Numbered from the stretch's first letter, positions 1 to 10,233 are shown. The stretch: DNA of 11,121 nucleotides from Deltaproteobacteria bacterium (GCA_019310195.1 JAFDET010000092.1:1-11121), one strand, 5' to 3'. The notes: a model not told the origin generated them from the sequence alone. Translations and numbers: made by a program.

Positions 1-56
1 GACGTCTCCCAGGGCCCGTGCGAAGGCGGCCCGGAAGTGCTTGGATTGAGGGGTCC

Positions 57-62
57 GGGAGG
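57..62 (+). promoter_or_regulatory. Ribosome binding site that decides the CBS protein start
   Basis: A GGGAGG stretch lies 7 nt before the ATG at 70. The reading frame is open further upstream (a possible TTG at 37), but only the ATG at 70 has a well-placed Shine-Dalgarno sequence, and the CBS fold begins a few residues after it. Confidence 0.75.
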
Positions 63-69
63 CACGAGC

Positions 70-546
70 ATGGCACTGACGGCACGGGATCTGATGCAGA
101 GCGAAGTGGTGACCATCGGGCCGGAGACGCCGCTGGCGAGCGTCTACCGGGTCTTGGTTGCCGAGGGAATCACAGGGGCGCCCGTGGTGGACGACTCGGG
201 ACGCGTGCTGGGCGTGATCTCCAGCGCCGACCTGCTGCGCGCCGTGACCGACGAGCAGGACTCGGGCTCCAGCGACACGGTCTACTTCGAGGGGCTGCTG
301 GAGTTCTCCAGTTCCGCGGGGGACGGGCTGTCCGACGACTTCCAGGACCGCCTGCAGCAGATTCCCGCGTCGGAAGCCATGACCAACGGCGCCATCTCCG
401 TGGGCCTGGACACGCCGGTGGCCGAAATTGCACACACCATGCGCATCCACCGCATCCATCGGGTGCTGGTCGTCGAGGACGGCGTCCTCGAGGGCATCCT
501 CACGAGCTTCGACCTGGTGGCCTTGCTGGAGAAGGGCGCGCCCTAG
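70..546 (+). CDS. Tandem CBS-domain protein
   Basis: This 158-residue soluble protein consists almost only of a CBS pair (Bateman module). CBS1 spans about residues 6-60, with the G-V-I-S-S-A-D motif near residues 48-54. CBS2 spans about 101-155, with G-I-L-T-S-F-D near 142-148. The aspartates D54 and D148 end the small-residue motifs that often contact the ribose of adenosine nucleotides in this family. A 40-residue acidic/serine-rich linker joins the halves, longer than in many stand-alone pairs. No enzyme, transporter or DNA-binding domain is attached, so it probably senses an adenine nucleotide or S-adenosylmethionine and regulates a partner that cannot be named from this window. The ATG at 70 follows GGGAGG. 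The next gene starts 30 nt after the stop, in the same direction, so co-transcription is possible. The fold is clear; the ligand and partner are unknown. Confidence 0.9.
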   Translation: MALTARDLMQSEVVTIGPETPLASVYRVLVAEGITGAPVVDDSGRVLGVISSADLLRAVTDEQDSGSSDTVYFEGLLEFSSSAGDGLSDDFQDRLQQIPASEAMTNGAISVGLDTPVAEIAHTMRIHRIHRVLVVEDGVLEGILTSFDLVALLEKGAP

Positions 547-576
547 CCGCCGGACGAGTCGCGCTATCCTGACCGG

Positions 577-2139
577 ATGCGCGCCCGCTACACACGCCGG
601 ACCGCCGTCGTCGCCTTGGCGGTTGTGGCCTGTCTGCTGCTGGGCGACGACTGCGACGTGGACCGGGACGCGGTCCGCGAGCGACTGGCCCGCGAGGCGG
701 CCGAGCGGGACACGGGGCCGAGCGTCGCCGTCTCCCCGAACGCCTGCGTCACGCTTCCCGAGCCGATGCCGGTAGGCCTGTCTCTGGTCAGCGGGGCCAC
801 CGATCGGGTCCTCGTAGCCAACTCCGAGCCGGCCGCGGTGATCCCGCTCAACATCGCGACCCAGCCGCCGTCGGTGGCGACGCCGGGCGCCGTCCCCAAG
901 ATCCCCGACGACAGCAACGGCGATGGCGACGACGACGATCCCAAGCCGGTGCTCGAGGGCGTGGTGGGCGACGACCCGACCGTTCCCGCCGGGCTGGCGC
1001 TGGCCACCTCTACCGCCAAGGAGCAGGTGCTGTTCGTTTCGCCGACCACCGCAACGCTGATTCCCCTATCGGTGGACGGCATGAGCCGCACCGCGTTGTC
1101 TACGGCGGTGGAGGTCATACCCGAGGACGAGACCGTGGACTCGCACGGAATGGATGTGACCGAGCCGTTCACAACGAACTTCACGTCGGGTGTGGCCGTA
1201 AGCGGAAGTCACGTGTTCGTATCGACGTCGAACGTGGCCGATGGCGCCGGAACCGAAGATCCCGTGTACCTGCCTGGAACGGTGCTCGTCTACACCGTGG
1301 ATGACACGGTCTTCCCCCCCACGATTCCCGACTCCACGCCCCAGATCATTTCCACCACCCGCTACAACCCCAGCGACGTCACGCCCTACACCTCGCCCGG
1401 TATGCGCAGCTTCGTACTGGTCACGTCCACCGGTGCGCTTGGCGTCGCCAACGAGACACTCTTGGCGCATTCCGCCACCGCGACCGACGCTGGCAAAGCC
1501 GGCGCCATCGAGGTGATCGAGGTGTTCGCCGCCGCTGACCCCGCCCTGGTGGCGGTGATCCCGCTGGGCGAGACGGCGCCGGGGTTCGGCAAGGTGACCG
1601 TCGACCGGAAAGGCTGGATCGGCACGATCGGCAGCCTGGTAGAACGGCGCGTCCTGGCCGTGGACCTGAGCGTCCTGGACGAGCTCCCCGACGACCCGCC
1701 GGACGAGCCGGTGATCCTCGACGGCAGCGGCGACGAGACCGACCCGGTGATCGACGCGCCCTCGCTCAGCATCCCAGCCATCGGCGGCGGCCCGCCCGCC
1801 GAAACCTGCGCGGGAACCGTTGTGGCAACCGCCTGGGCGGATGGCGACCGTCTGCTGGCACTGGAGTTCTGCGACGGGACCGTGTCCTCCTGGAAGGTCG
1901 TGCTGGACGGCAATCCCAAGGGGAATCCGAACCCGTTCCCGCCCGATCGGTTCTCGCTGCGCACGGTGCTGCGCGCAGTGGCGCCGCTGGTCGGCGCCGC
2001 CCCCGGCCAGCTCCAGGCGCCGCTGGGTATGGTGGTGCGACCGGGCAAGCCCGGCGTGAGCTTCGTCGGCCTCGACGTCTTCCTGCTCGTCGGGCTTCCA
2101 GAAGGTGCGCTGTGCGGACTCGCAAGCGACGTGCTCTGA
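577..2139 (+). CDS. Exported beta-propeller-like protein of unknown function
   Basis: This is a 520-residue protein that I do not recognise as a named family. The N-terminus (M-R-A-R-Y-T-R-R, then a hydrophobic run at about 9-23) is an export signal. V-V-A-C at residues 16-19 could be a lipobox, but the hydrophobic run continues past that cysteine, so a plain signal peptide or anchor is as likely. The body has repeated stretches of the type 'V-x-V-S-G-S-H-V-F-V-S' and 'D-R-V-L-V-A-N' separated by turns, as in YncE/surface-layer type beta-propellers. Residues 112-120 match the calcium loop D-x-N-x-D-G-x-x-D of dockerin and thrombospondin type 3 repeats, here as one copy in an Asp-rich linker. 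No catalytic motif is visible. No clear ribosome binding site precedes the ATG at 577, and the frame is closed upstream by the stop of the CBS gene. It overlaps the next gene by 28 nt. Coding and export are well supported; the fold is inference. Confidence 0.75.
   Translation: MRARYTRRTAVVALAVVACLLLGDDCDVDRDAVRERLAREAAERDTGPSVAVSPNACVTLPEPMPVGLSLVSGATDRVLVANSEPAAVIPLNIATQPPSVATPGAVPKIPDDSNGDGDDDDPKPVLEGVVGDDPTVPAGLALATSTAKEQVLFVSPTTATLIPLSVDGMSRTALSTAVEVIPEDETVDSHGMDVTEPFTTNFTSGVAVSGSHVFVSTSNVADGAGTEDPVYLPGTVLVYTVDDTVFPPTIPDSTPQIISTTRYNPSDVTPYTSPGMRSFVLVTSTGALGVANETLLAHSATATDAGKAGAIEVIEVFAAADPALVAVIPLGETAPGFGKVTVDRKGWIGTIGSLVERRVLAVDLSVLDELPDDPPDEPVILDGSGDETDPVIDAPSLSIPAIGGGPPAETCAGTVVATAWADGDRLLALEFCDGTVSSWKVVLDGNPKGNPNPFPPDRFSLRTVLRAVAPLVGAAPGQLQAPLGMVVRPGKPGVSFVGLDVFLLVGLPEGALCGLASDVL
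2100..2105 (+). promoter_or_regulatory. Ribosome binding site inside the preceding gene
   Basis: AGAAGG lies 6 nt before the GTG at 2112, within the last codons of the 577-2139 gene. It supports the GTG start and indicates translational coupling of the two overlapping genes. Confidence 0.6.
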
Positions 2140-3059
2140 TCGGCGCCCTGGTCGTGACCCTGGCCCTGGGGATCGCGACCTGGCAGCGGATGCGGTCGGC
2201 CGAACCGGCGCCGGCTGGACAAGCTTCGCGCGCAGACTCCGCGGCAGGCGAGCACGCGACCGGAACCGCCAGGAGCACTGCGCCCGGGGCCGCGACCCCT
2301 CCCGCGGACAAGCGCTCCGGCGACGGCAGCGACGCGGCGGCGGCGGACGCCGGGCGCGGCCTGGAGGAACTCGATTCGCCGACCGCAGAGCAAGACGCGC
2401 CCACAGGAAGCGAAGCGCTGGGGAACTCCGCGGATGGCGCGGGACCCCGCGCCATCTACTTGCTGGCCGAGTCACCCGGCGAAGACCGGCTCTCGACCGA
2501 GGTGCGCGGCGTGGACACGGGCGCGCCGCGCGCGCTGGTGCTCTGGCGCGTGCAGGACGGGCACCGCGTGCGTCTGGCCGAGGGCTTCAGCACGCCCGAT
2601 GGCGCCCTGCAGTTCCCGGACATCCTGGTCCCGGACCAGCTGGAGCTGGTGGTGACCGCGGCCGAGGCGGGACCGGAGGGAACCGACGAATCGGAACCCG
2701 CCCGGATCGAGGCCGGAGCCCTGCGCCCGCCCCAGCTGAAGATCCGGCGCGCCCAGGGCGGCGCCCTGACGATTCGCGTGGCAGCCAGCCGCGCCCTGGG
2801 GAGCGTCGTCTTCGCGAGCCCGGCCGGCGACGAGATCGCGCGGATCGCGTTGCCGCGCACCCCGAGCCCGGCCCGCCAGGTGCTGGACGTGACGCTCCCC
2901 GCGGATCGCGTCCGCGGCGAGATCCTGGTTGCGCACGAGTTGCCGGACGGCGCCCGCTCGGCCTGGCGGCCCTACAGGGTTCCCCCGGTGCCCCCTGCCG
3001 ACGACCCGGTACCGGAAGCCGACGGGGCTCCCGGCCCCTCCGAAGCCCCCACTTCCTAG
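2112..3059 (+). CDS. Membrane-anchored or secreted protein with low-complexity linker, unknown function
   Basis: This 315-residue protein starts at GTG 2112, 28 nt inside the preceding gene. Residues 1-7 are basic (M-R-T-R-K-R-R) and 8-23 form one hydrophobic segment without an obvious signal-peptidase site, so it is probably an N-terminal anchor with the rest in the periplasm. Residues about 28-110 are an Ala/Gly/Ser/Asp/Pro-rich, low-complexity and presumably disordered linker. From about 113 to 290 the sequence alternates hydrophobic and polar residues, as in stacked beta-strands, for example around L-V-L-W-R-V-Q-D-G and L-T-I-R-V-A. The C-terminus is again Pro-rich. There are no cysteines and no enzymatic motif. 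Overlap with the upstream gene suggests one operon and perhaps one envelope-associated assembly. Function unknown; the domain reading is inference from composition. Confidence 0.75.
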   Translation: MRTRKRRALIGALVVTLALGIATWQRMRSAEPAPAGQASRADSAAGEHATGTARSTAPGAATPPADKRSGDGSDAAAADAGRGLEELDSPTAEQDAPTGSEALGNSADGAGPRAIYLLAESPGEDRLSTEVRGVDTGAPRALVLWRVQDGHRVRLAEGFSTPDGALQFPDILVPDQLELVVTAAEAGPEGTDESEPARIEAGALRPPQLKIRRAQGGALTIRVAASRALGSVVFASPAGDEIARIALPRTPSPARQVLDVTLPADRVRGEILVAHELPDGARSAWRPYRVPPVPPADDPVPEADGAPGPSEAPTS

Positions 3060-3119
3060 CCCGCGGCGGGTCCAGCCGGCTCGCTTTCCCCGCGATTTCC
3101 CTTTCCGAGAGGCCACTTA

Positions 3120-3140
3120 CTGGGGATCGGAGGTCCCCGG
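3120..3140 (+). promoter_or_regulatory. Hairpin presenting the ribosome binding site in its loop
   Basis: Bases 3120-3126 can pair with 3134-3140 (core GGGGA/TCCCC, plus a G-T wobble and an outer C-G pair). This leaves a 7-nt loop, TCGGAGG, that contains the GGAGG Shine-Dalgarno at 3129-3133. The ATG at 3141 follows the stem directly. The pairing is visible in the sequence; whether it forms or regulates translation is inference. Confidence 0.4.
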
Positions 3141-3887
3141 ATGCTGTTCCCGTCGGGCGGGCGAGTCGCAGCCGCGCTCGCCTTCTTCACTTTCCTCGTG
3201 CTCTGGCTGCCGGCCCCCGCGGCGCGCGCCATAACCAGCGTGGACTTCGACCAGTTCCTGTTCATCTTCCGGTTCACCTATCCGGACCCGGCGGAGCGCC
3301 CGCTGACCATCAGCCTGGCGCAGATGCTCTGGAATCGGGGGGAGGCCAGCGGCCACGCGAACCACCTGACCGCGGACACCTACGCCGACACGCCGCCGAA
3401 GAAGATCCTGCTGCACGTGGCTTTCGCCGACTTCCAGGTGGCGGACGTCACGGCCGAGGTCGAGGCACGCAGCATCGGCGCTTCGATCCACCGGCCGGGC
3501 TTCGACCCAGCTGCCTACATCGCGCAGAACCCGGCCAGCGAGCCGCGGCCCTTCTTCCAGGTGAACCCGTACTACGGAATCCCGGCGATTCCCACGAGCC
3601 CGCCGGCCGTGCCGATCCCGGACGCTCCGGGAGCGACCTACGACTGGGACGGCTCGGCGCTCGTCATCTGGGACAGCGGCAACCTCCAGGCACCGATCAC
3701 CAACGTGCCTCCGCCCCGGCCCGGCAACCCGGAGCTTTCGGCCTGCGCCCTGGACCACCGGGAGGACCCCCACGAGTGCCCGCGCCGCCAGCCCAGCGCG
3801 CCGGTGCAGAAGTCGCACTTTCTCTCGACGGGCGGCTCGGTGGTGGACGTGTGCGCCGGCCAGACCTGCTTGGCGCCGCTGCCCTAG
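3141..3887 (+). CDS. Secreted protein with four C-terminal cysteines, unknown function
   Basis: This 248-residue protein is not recognised. It has a classical signal peptide: hydrophobic residues about 9-23 and a likely signal-peptidase I site after A-P-A-A-R-A at residue 30. The mature part begins I-T-S-V-D-F-D-Q and is rich in aromatic residues and proline, with a Pro-rich stretch near residues 150-190. Four cysteines sit near the end (C202, C213, C238, C243) and could form two disulfides in the periplasm or outside the cell. There is no lipobox and no C-terminal sorting tag. The ATG at 3141 follows GGAGG at 3129-3133. The gene lies 81 nt after the previous unknown and 195 nt before the pilus ATPase gene, all in one direction. 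A link to pilus function is possible by position only. Confidence 0.75.
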   Translation: MLFPSGGRVAAALAFFTFLVLWLPAPAARAITSVDFDQFLFIFRFTYPDPAERPLTISLAQMLWNRGEASGHANHLTADTYADTPPKKILLHVAFADFQVADVTAEVEARSIGASIHRPGFDPAAYIAQNPASEPRPFFQVNPYYGIPAIPTSPPAVPIPDAPGATYDWDGSALVIWDSGNLQAPITNVPPPRPGNPELSACALDHREDPHECPRRQPSAPVQKSHFLSTGGSVVDVCAGQTCLAPLP

Positions 3888-3906
3888 TCGCGCAGGGTGT
3901 CGATGC

Positions 3907-3968
3907 GGGGGGCCGTGTTCTTGCCTGCCCCCCTTCATAGGCCTTTCCCCGCCTAAGCGAGGGCTTTT
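3907..3968 (+). terminator. Possible terminator region of the secreted-protein cluster
   Basis: Twenty nt after the stop at 3887, GGGGGGC (3907-3913) can pair perfectly with GCCCCCC (3927-3933) across a 13-nt loop, but no T-run follows. A second stem, CCCCGC (3947-3952) with GCG and GGG (3957-3963, one bulged A), has a CTAA loop and is followed by CTTTT. Either could end transcription before the pilus ATPase gene. Both are imperfect intrinsic terminators. Confidence 0.35.
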
Positions 3969-4082
3969 ACCTCCTCTTCTTGCCTGACCTGCCCCGTGGG
4001 AAAGACTCAAGAACCCCGTTCAGGTGGCCGAAATGGCAAGGGAACCAGCTTCGGCCTCTGGCGGAGGGGACAGGTCTCAAGC

Positions 4083-5297
4083 ATGGCCGTCGAGCTCAAC
4101 GAAGTCCTGAAGATCGCGCTCAAGACGGGCGCGTCGGACATCCACATGAAGTCGGGCCTGCCGCCGATCTTCCGGGTGGACGGCGCCCTGGTGCCGCTGA
4201 AGAACGCCGAGCGGCTGCTGCCCGACGAGATTCAGCAGGCGGCCTTCTCGATCATGAACCCGGTCCAGAAGGAGCGCTTCGACACGGCTCGCGAGGCCGA
4301 CCTGGCCTACGGGATCCCGGGGCTCGGACGCTTCCGCGTCAACGTGTTCCAGCAGCGCGGCACCCTCGGGATCGTCTTCCGGGTCATCCCCTTCAGCGTG
4401 CGCTCCATCGAGCAGCTCTACCTCCCCAAGGTGGTGGAGACCATCGCCATGGAGAACCGCGGCCTGGTCCTGGTCACGGGCACCACGGGCTCGGGCAAGT
4501 CGACCACGCTGGCGGCGATGATCGACCACATCAACTCGAACCGGACCTGCCACATCATCACCATCGAGGATCCGATCGAGTTCCTGATCCGTGACCGCCG
4601 CTCCATCGTGAACCAGCGCGAGATCGGCGTGGACACCCAGACCTTCGCCGATGCGCTGCGCGCGGCCCTGCGCCAGGACCCCGACGTGATCCTCGTCGGT
4701 GAGATGCGCGACTTCGAGACCATCGAAACGGCCATCACCGCCGCCGAGACCGGCCATCTGGTGATGAGCACGCTCCACACCCTGGATGCCACCGAGACGA
4801 TCAACCGCATCATCTCGGTCTTCCCACCCTACCAGCAGAAGCAGATCCGGCTCCAGCTGGCCTCGATCCTGAGGGCCGTGATCTCGCAGCGTCTGGTGCC
4901 GCGGGCGGACGGCAAGGGCCGTGTGCCCGCCCTGGAGATCCTGATCACCACGGCGCGCGTTCGCGAGTGCATCGGCGACAAGGAACGCACCAAGGAGATC
5001 CACGACGCCATCTCCAAGGGCTTCACCACCTACGGCATGCAGAGCTTCGACCAGTCGCTGATGCAGCTGGTGAAGCAGGAGCTCGTCACCTACGACGAGG
5101 CCCTGAAGCACGTCTCCAATCCCGACGACTTCGCCCTTCGTTTCCGCGGCATCGCGTCCACCGCCGACGGCACCTGGGACGACTTCGAGAAGGACGAGGA
5201 CGAGAAGGACGACGAGGGACCGATCCTCGAGAGCGCCGACGGCGACGAGCCCGAAGCAGCGCCCGCGGGCTCCGACTTCAAGATCGAGCGCTTCTAG
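4083..5297 (+). CDS. pilT: PilT/PilU-type type IV pilus retraction ATPase
   Basis: This 404-residue secretion-superfamily ATPase is the cytoplasmic hexameric motor class that depolymerises type IV pili. Residues about 5-100 are the N-terminal PAS-like domain, with the family start E-x-x-x-x-x-x-x-x-G-A-S-D-I-H. The RecA-like core follows, with Walker A G-T-T-G-S-G-K-S-T at 133-141, Asp box I-I-T-I-E-D-P at 158-164, Walker B D-V-I-L-V-G-E-M-R-D at 201-210 (catalytic E207) and His box ending H-T-L-D-A near 232-236. Instead of the classic PilT A-I-R-N-L-I-R-E motif the C-domain has a diverged segment near 291-299, followed by G-M-Q-S-F-D-Q, which is nearer PilU. Residues about 360-404 add a strongly acidic tail beyond the usual 340-380 length. 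The ATG at 4083 is preferred over the open frame from 3996 because homology starts there and AGG lies 8 nt before it. No other pilus gene is in the window. Family assignment is secure; PilT versus PilU is open. Confidence 0.93.
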   Translation: MAVELNEVLKIALKTGASDIHMKSGLPPIFRVDGALVPLKNAERLLPDEIQQAAFSIMNPVQKERFDTAREADLAYGIPGLGRFRVNVFQQRGTLGIVFRVIPFSVRSIEQLYLPKVVETIAMENRGLVLVTGTTGSGKSTTLAAMIDHINSNRTCHIITIEDPIEFLIRDRRSIVNQREIGVDTQTFADALRAALRQDPDVILVGEMRDFETIETAITAAETGHLVMSTLHTLDATETINRIISVFPPYQQKQIRLQLASILRAVISQRLVPRADGKGRVPALEILITTARVRECIGDKERTKEIHDAISKGFTTYGMQSFDQSLMQLVKQELVTYDEALKHVSNPDDFALRFRGIASTADGTWDDFEKDEDEKDDEGPILESADGDEPEAAPAGSDFKIERF

Positions 5298-5554
5298 GGC
5301 TGAGCGCAGCGCCTCCGCGTCACGGCGATCCTTAGCAGGACAATGCCCTTCGCTCGCCTTCGGCTCACTGCGCGCGCTCCCCAAGCTCCGTAGCCGTCGC
5401 GGAGCCCGTCGGGTCGCGCTTGCGGGCCATGGGCGCGGAGCCGCATCCACCGAGGCAGGGCTACGGGGCGCCGTTGGTCGGAGCTGAGCGTAGCGCTGCC
5501 CGGAGGCGGAATGTTCCCTATCTTCGGGCGCTTAGCAGCGGGGGCTTGCCAGTG
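5298..5554. repeat. Spacer before alaS with short direct and inverted repeats
   Basis: No gene is visible in these 257 nt. GCTGAGCGCAGCGC (5299-5312) recurs with one change at 5483-5496, and CTTAGCAG occurs at 5331-5338 and 5531-5538, so the same two boxes flank the region in the same order. Between them GCTCCGTAGCC (5385-5395) can pair with 5459-5469 (10 of 11 bases). Its first part, GCTCCG (5385-5390), could instead pair with CGGAGC at 5400-5405 or at 5436-5441. A T-box sequence, which would be expected if tRNA-Ala controlled alaS, is not present. The spacer probably holds the alaS promoter and leader; the repeats may be relics of small palindromic elements. Confidence 0.4.
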
Positions 5555-8205
5555 ATGGCGTCTCATCCGACGGCCGGACATGAGATTCGTGAGAGCTTTC
5601 TGCGCTTCTTCGAAGCGCGGAGCCATCGCGTGGTGGCCAGCTCTTCGCTGATTCCCGAATCCGATCCCACGCTGATGTTCACCAACGCCGGGATGGTCCA
5701 GTTCAAGCGGGTCTTCACCGGCGAGGAGACCCGAGGCTACACCCGGGCGGCCACGGCCCAGAAGGTGATGCGGGTCTCGGGCAAGCACAACGACCTGGAG
5801 AACGTCGGCCGCACGCCCCGCCACCACACCTTCTTCGAGATGCTCGGAAACTTCTCCTTCGGCGACTACTTCAAGCAGGAGGCGATCGAGTGGGCGTGGG
5901 AGCTCATAACCCAGGTGTACGGGCTTCGCTCCGAAGACCTGGCAGTCTCCGTCTTTCGCGAGGACGACGAGGCGCACGCGATCTGGGCGAACAGAATCGG
6001 CGTCCCCGAGGCGAAGGTCTATCGGCTCGACGAGAAAGAGAACTTCTGGAGCATGGGGGACACCGGCCCCTGCGGCCCCTGCTCCGAGATCCACTACGAC
6101 TACGGCGAACGTGCGGACTGCACCAGCGAGGTCTGCGATCCTTCCTGCGACTGCGGGCGCTGGATCGAGATCTGGAACCTGGTCTTCATGCAGTTCGACC
6201 GCGCCGCGGACGGCAGCCAGATCCCGCTGCCCAAGCCGTGCGTGGATACGGGAGCGGGCCTCGAGCGGCTGGCAGCAGTGCTGCAGGGCGTGCCGCGCAC
6301 CTTCGATACGGATCTCTTCGCGGGCATCCTGGCGCGCGCCCAGGACCTCTCGGGCGCCACCCTGGGGAGCGACCCGGAGAAGGACGTGTCCCTGCGCGTG
6401 GTCGCCGACCACGCGCGAGCCGTCACCTTCCTGGTCGGCGACGGGGTGCTGCCCTCCAACGAGGGCCGGGGCTACGTGCTGCGCCGAATCCTGCGCCGGG
6501 CCGCGCGCCACGGTGTGCTGCTGGGTGTGGAGCGGCCCTTCCTCTTCGAGGTGGCCGACGCGGTGATCCACGAGATGGCCGGGGCCTACCCGGACCTGGC
6601 CGAGCGCCGCGACTACATCACGCACCGGGTGCGGCGCGAAGAGGAGCGCTTCCTCGAAACGCTGTCCAAGGGACTCTCGTTGCTGGAGGGCGAGATCGCG
6701 ACGCTGAAGGACCGCGGCGACGCAGCGCTGCCCGGCGAGACCGCCTTCCGCCTCTACGACACCTACGGCTTTCCCCTCGACCTGACCGAAGACATCCTGC
6801 GCAGCCACGAGCTGGGCATCGACCAGGCCGGCTTCGATACCCGCATGAGCGAGCAACGCGAGCGAGCGCGTGCAGCCTGGAAGGGCAGCGGCGACGAGGC
6901 CGTCGACCAGGTGTACGGCCGCCTTGCCGCAGACCTGACCACGAGCTTCATGGGCTACCAGCACCTGGAGTCGCGCTCCGAGGTGCGGGCGCTGCTGGTG
7001 GGCGGACACTCCGTGGACGCGGCACACCAGGGCGATGCAGTCGAGGTGGTGATCGACGAGACGCCCTTCTACCCGGAAGGCGGCGGACAGGTGGGTGATC
7101 GCGGCACCCTGCGCACACCTGCGGGCTGCGTGCTGGTGGACGACACGGCGCGGCCCAGCGGTGAGCTGATCGTGCACCGGGGCAAGGTGATCGAAGGCGA
7201 GGTCCGTGTGGGCGAAACCGCCGAGGCCGCGGTGGACCCGGAAGCGCGCGCCGCCACCGTGCGCAATCACTCCGGAACCCACCTGCTGCACGCGGCGCTG
7301 CGGGAGGTGCTGGGCCCCCAGGCCATGCAGAAGGGCTCGTTGGTCTCGCCGGACCGGCTGCGCTTCGACTTCACCCACGACACGCCACTGACCGACGATG
7401 AGATCGATCGCATCGAGGACAGTACCAACGCGTGGATCGAAGCCAACCATCCCGCACGCAGCCGCTTCATGGCCTACAACGACGCCATCGCCTCGGGCGC
7501 AGTCGCCATCTTCGAGGAGAAGTACGGGGACGAGGTGCGCGTCATCAGCTTCGGCGACGTGTCCACGGAGCTCTGCGGCGGGACCCACGCCGGCGCCAGC
7601 GGCGACATCGGCCTGCTGAAGATCACCTCCGAGTCGGGCATCGCCGCGGGCGTGCGTCGCATCGAGGCGCTCACGGGTCTGGGCGCCCTGGCCTGGCTGC
7701 GCGACCAGCAGCGGACCCTGCGCCGCACGGCCGAGGCCCTGCGAGCGCCCGCCGACGAGGTGCCCGAACGGGTCGAGAAGCTGCTGGCGGAGCGACGCGC
7801 CGCCGAGAAGGAGATCGAGCGCCTGCGCCGCGAGCGGCGCGGCTCGTCGTCGGGTGACCTGGTCGCACAGAGTCGAGAGGTGGCGGGCTTGAAGGTCCTC
7901 GCGGTGCGCACCGAAGGCGCAGACCAGAAGGAGCTGCGCTCCATGGTGGACGACCTGCGCGGCAAGCTGGGCAGCGGCATCGTGCTGCTGGCCGCCGAGC
8001 AGGACGGCAAGGTGTCTCTGGCACTGGGAGTCACCAAGGATCTGACCGACCGCCTCAAGGCAGGCGACCTGATCCGCGAGATCGCCGGGATCGTGGGCGG
8101 CCGAGGCGGCGGGCGGCCCGATTTCGCCCAGGCCGGCGGCGAGGACGCGGCGCGCCTGGACGAAGCCTTCGAGCGCCTCTACGCCCTGGTAGAAGAAGGC
8201 GCGGG

Positions 8206-8209
<4 letters not shown>
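5555..8209 (+). CDS. alaS: Alanine--tRNA ligase
   Basis: This 884-residue, full-length cytoplasmic class II synthetase charges tRNA-Ala with alanine and edits Ser- and Gly-tRNA-Ala. The catalytic core has the N-terminal S-x-F-L-R-F-F pattern, T-N-A-G-M-V-Q-F-K, the G-D-T-G-P-C-G-P-C-S-E-I segment (C173, C176) and V-D-T-G-A-G-L-E-R. The editing domain carries the zinc ligands H572 and H576 (H-S-G-T-H) with C674 and H678 (C-G-G-T-H). A coiled-coil-like, charged segment follows at about 720-765. The C-Ala domain has G-G-R-G-G-G-R-P-D-F near 848-857. A small cysteine group at C189, C194, C198 and C200 lies before the W-I-E-I-W-N-L-V-F-M-Q-F motif. All expected domains are intact. The ATG at 5555 is chosen because homology starts there; a GTG at 5552 is adjacent, and the ribosome binding site (a G-run near 5540) is weak. 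Its stop overlaps the ispG start. Confidence 0.98.
8193..8199 (+). promoter_or_regulatory. Ribosome binding site of ispG within alaS
   Basis: AAGAAGG lies 6 nt before the ATG at 8206, inside the last codons of alaS. With the ATGA stop/start overlap at 8206-8209 it supports translational coupling of alaS and ispG. Confidence 0.65.

Positions 8210-10233
<2,024 letters not shown>

Noticed and set aside
1..49. Possible tail of an upstream gene ending at TGA 47-49
   Set aside because: Only 15 codons are visible, with no recognisable motif; the other frames are also open, so the real end of the upstream gene cannot be decided.
2105..3940. 611-codon + strand frame across two of the exported-protein genes
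   Set aside because: The product is Arg/Gly/Pro-rich without domains, while the overlapping frames show signal peptides, ribosome binding sites and normal composition.
4034..4050. TGGCA...GC pattern before the PilT-like gene, resembling a sigma-54 promoter
   Set aside because: GG and GC are 11 nt apart instead of 10, and the TTGC part does not match.
3996..4082. N-terminal extension of the PilT-like protein from GTG 3996
   Set aside because: The 29 extra residues are Gly/Arg-rich and outside the family alignment; the ATG at 4083 fits the family start.
5298..5554. T-box riboswitch upstream of alaS
   Set aside because: The conserved AGGGTGG-type T-box sequence and a following terminator are absent.
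5294..7588. 764-codon open frame on the minus strand across alaS
   Set aside because: It is opposite to the certain alaS gene and has low-complexity composition with no motif. Treated as a GC artefact.
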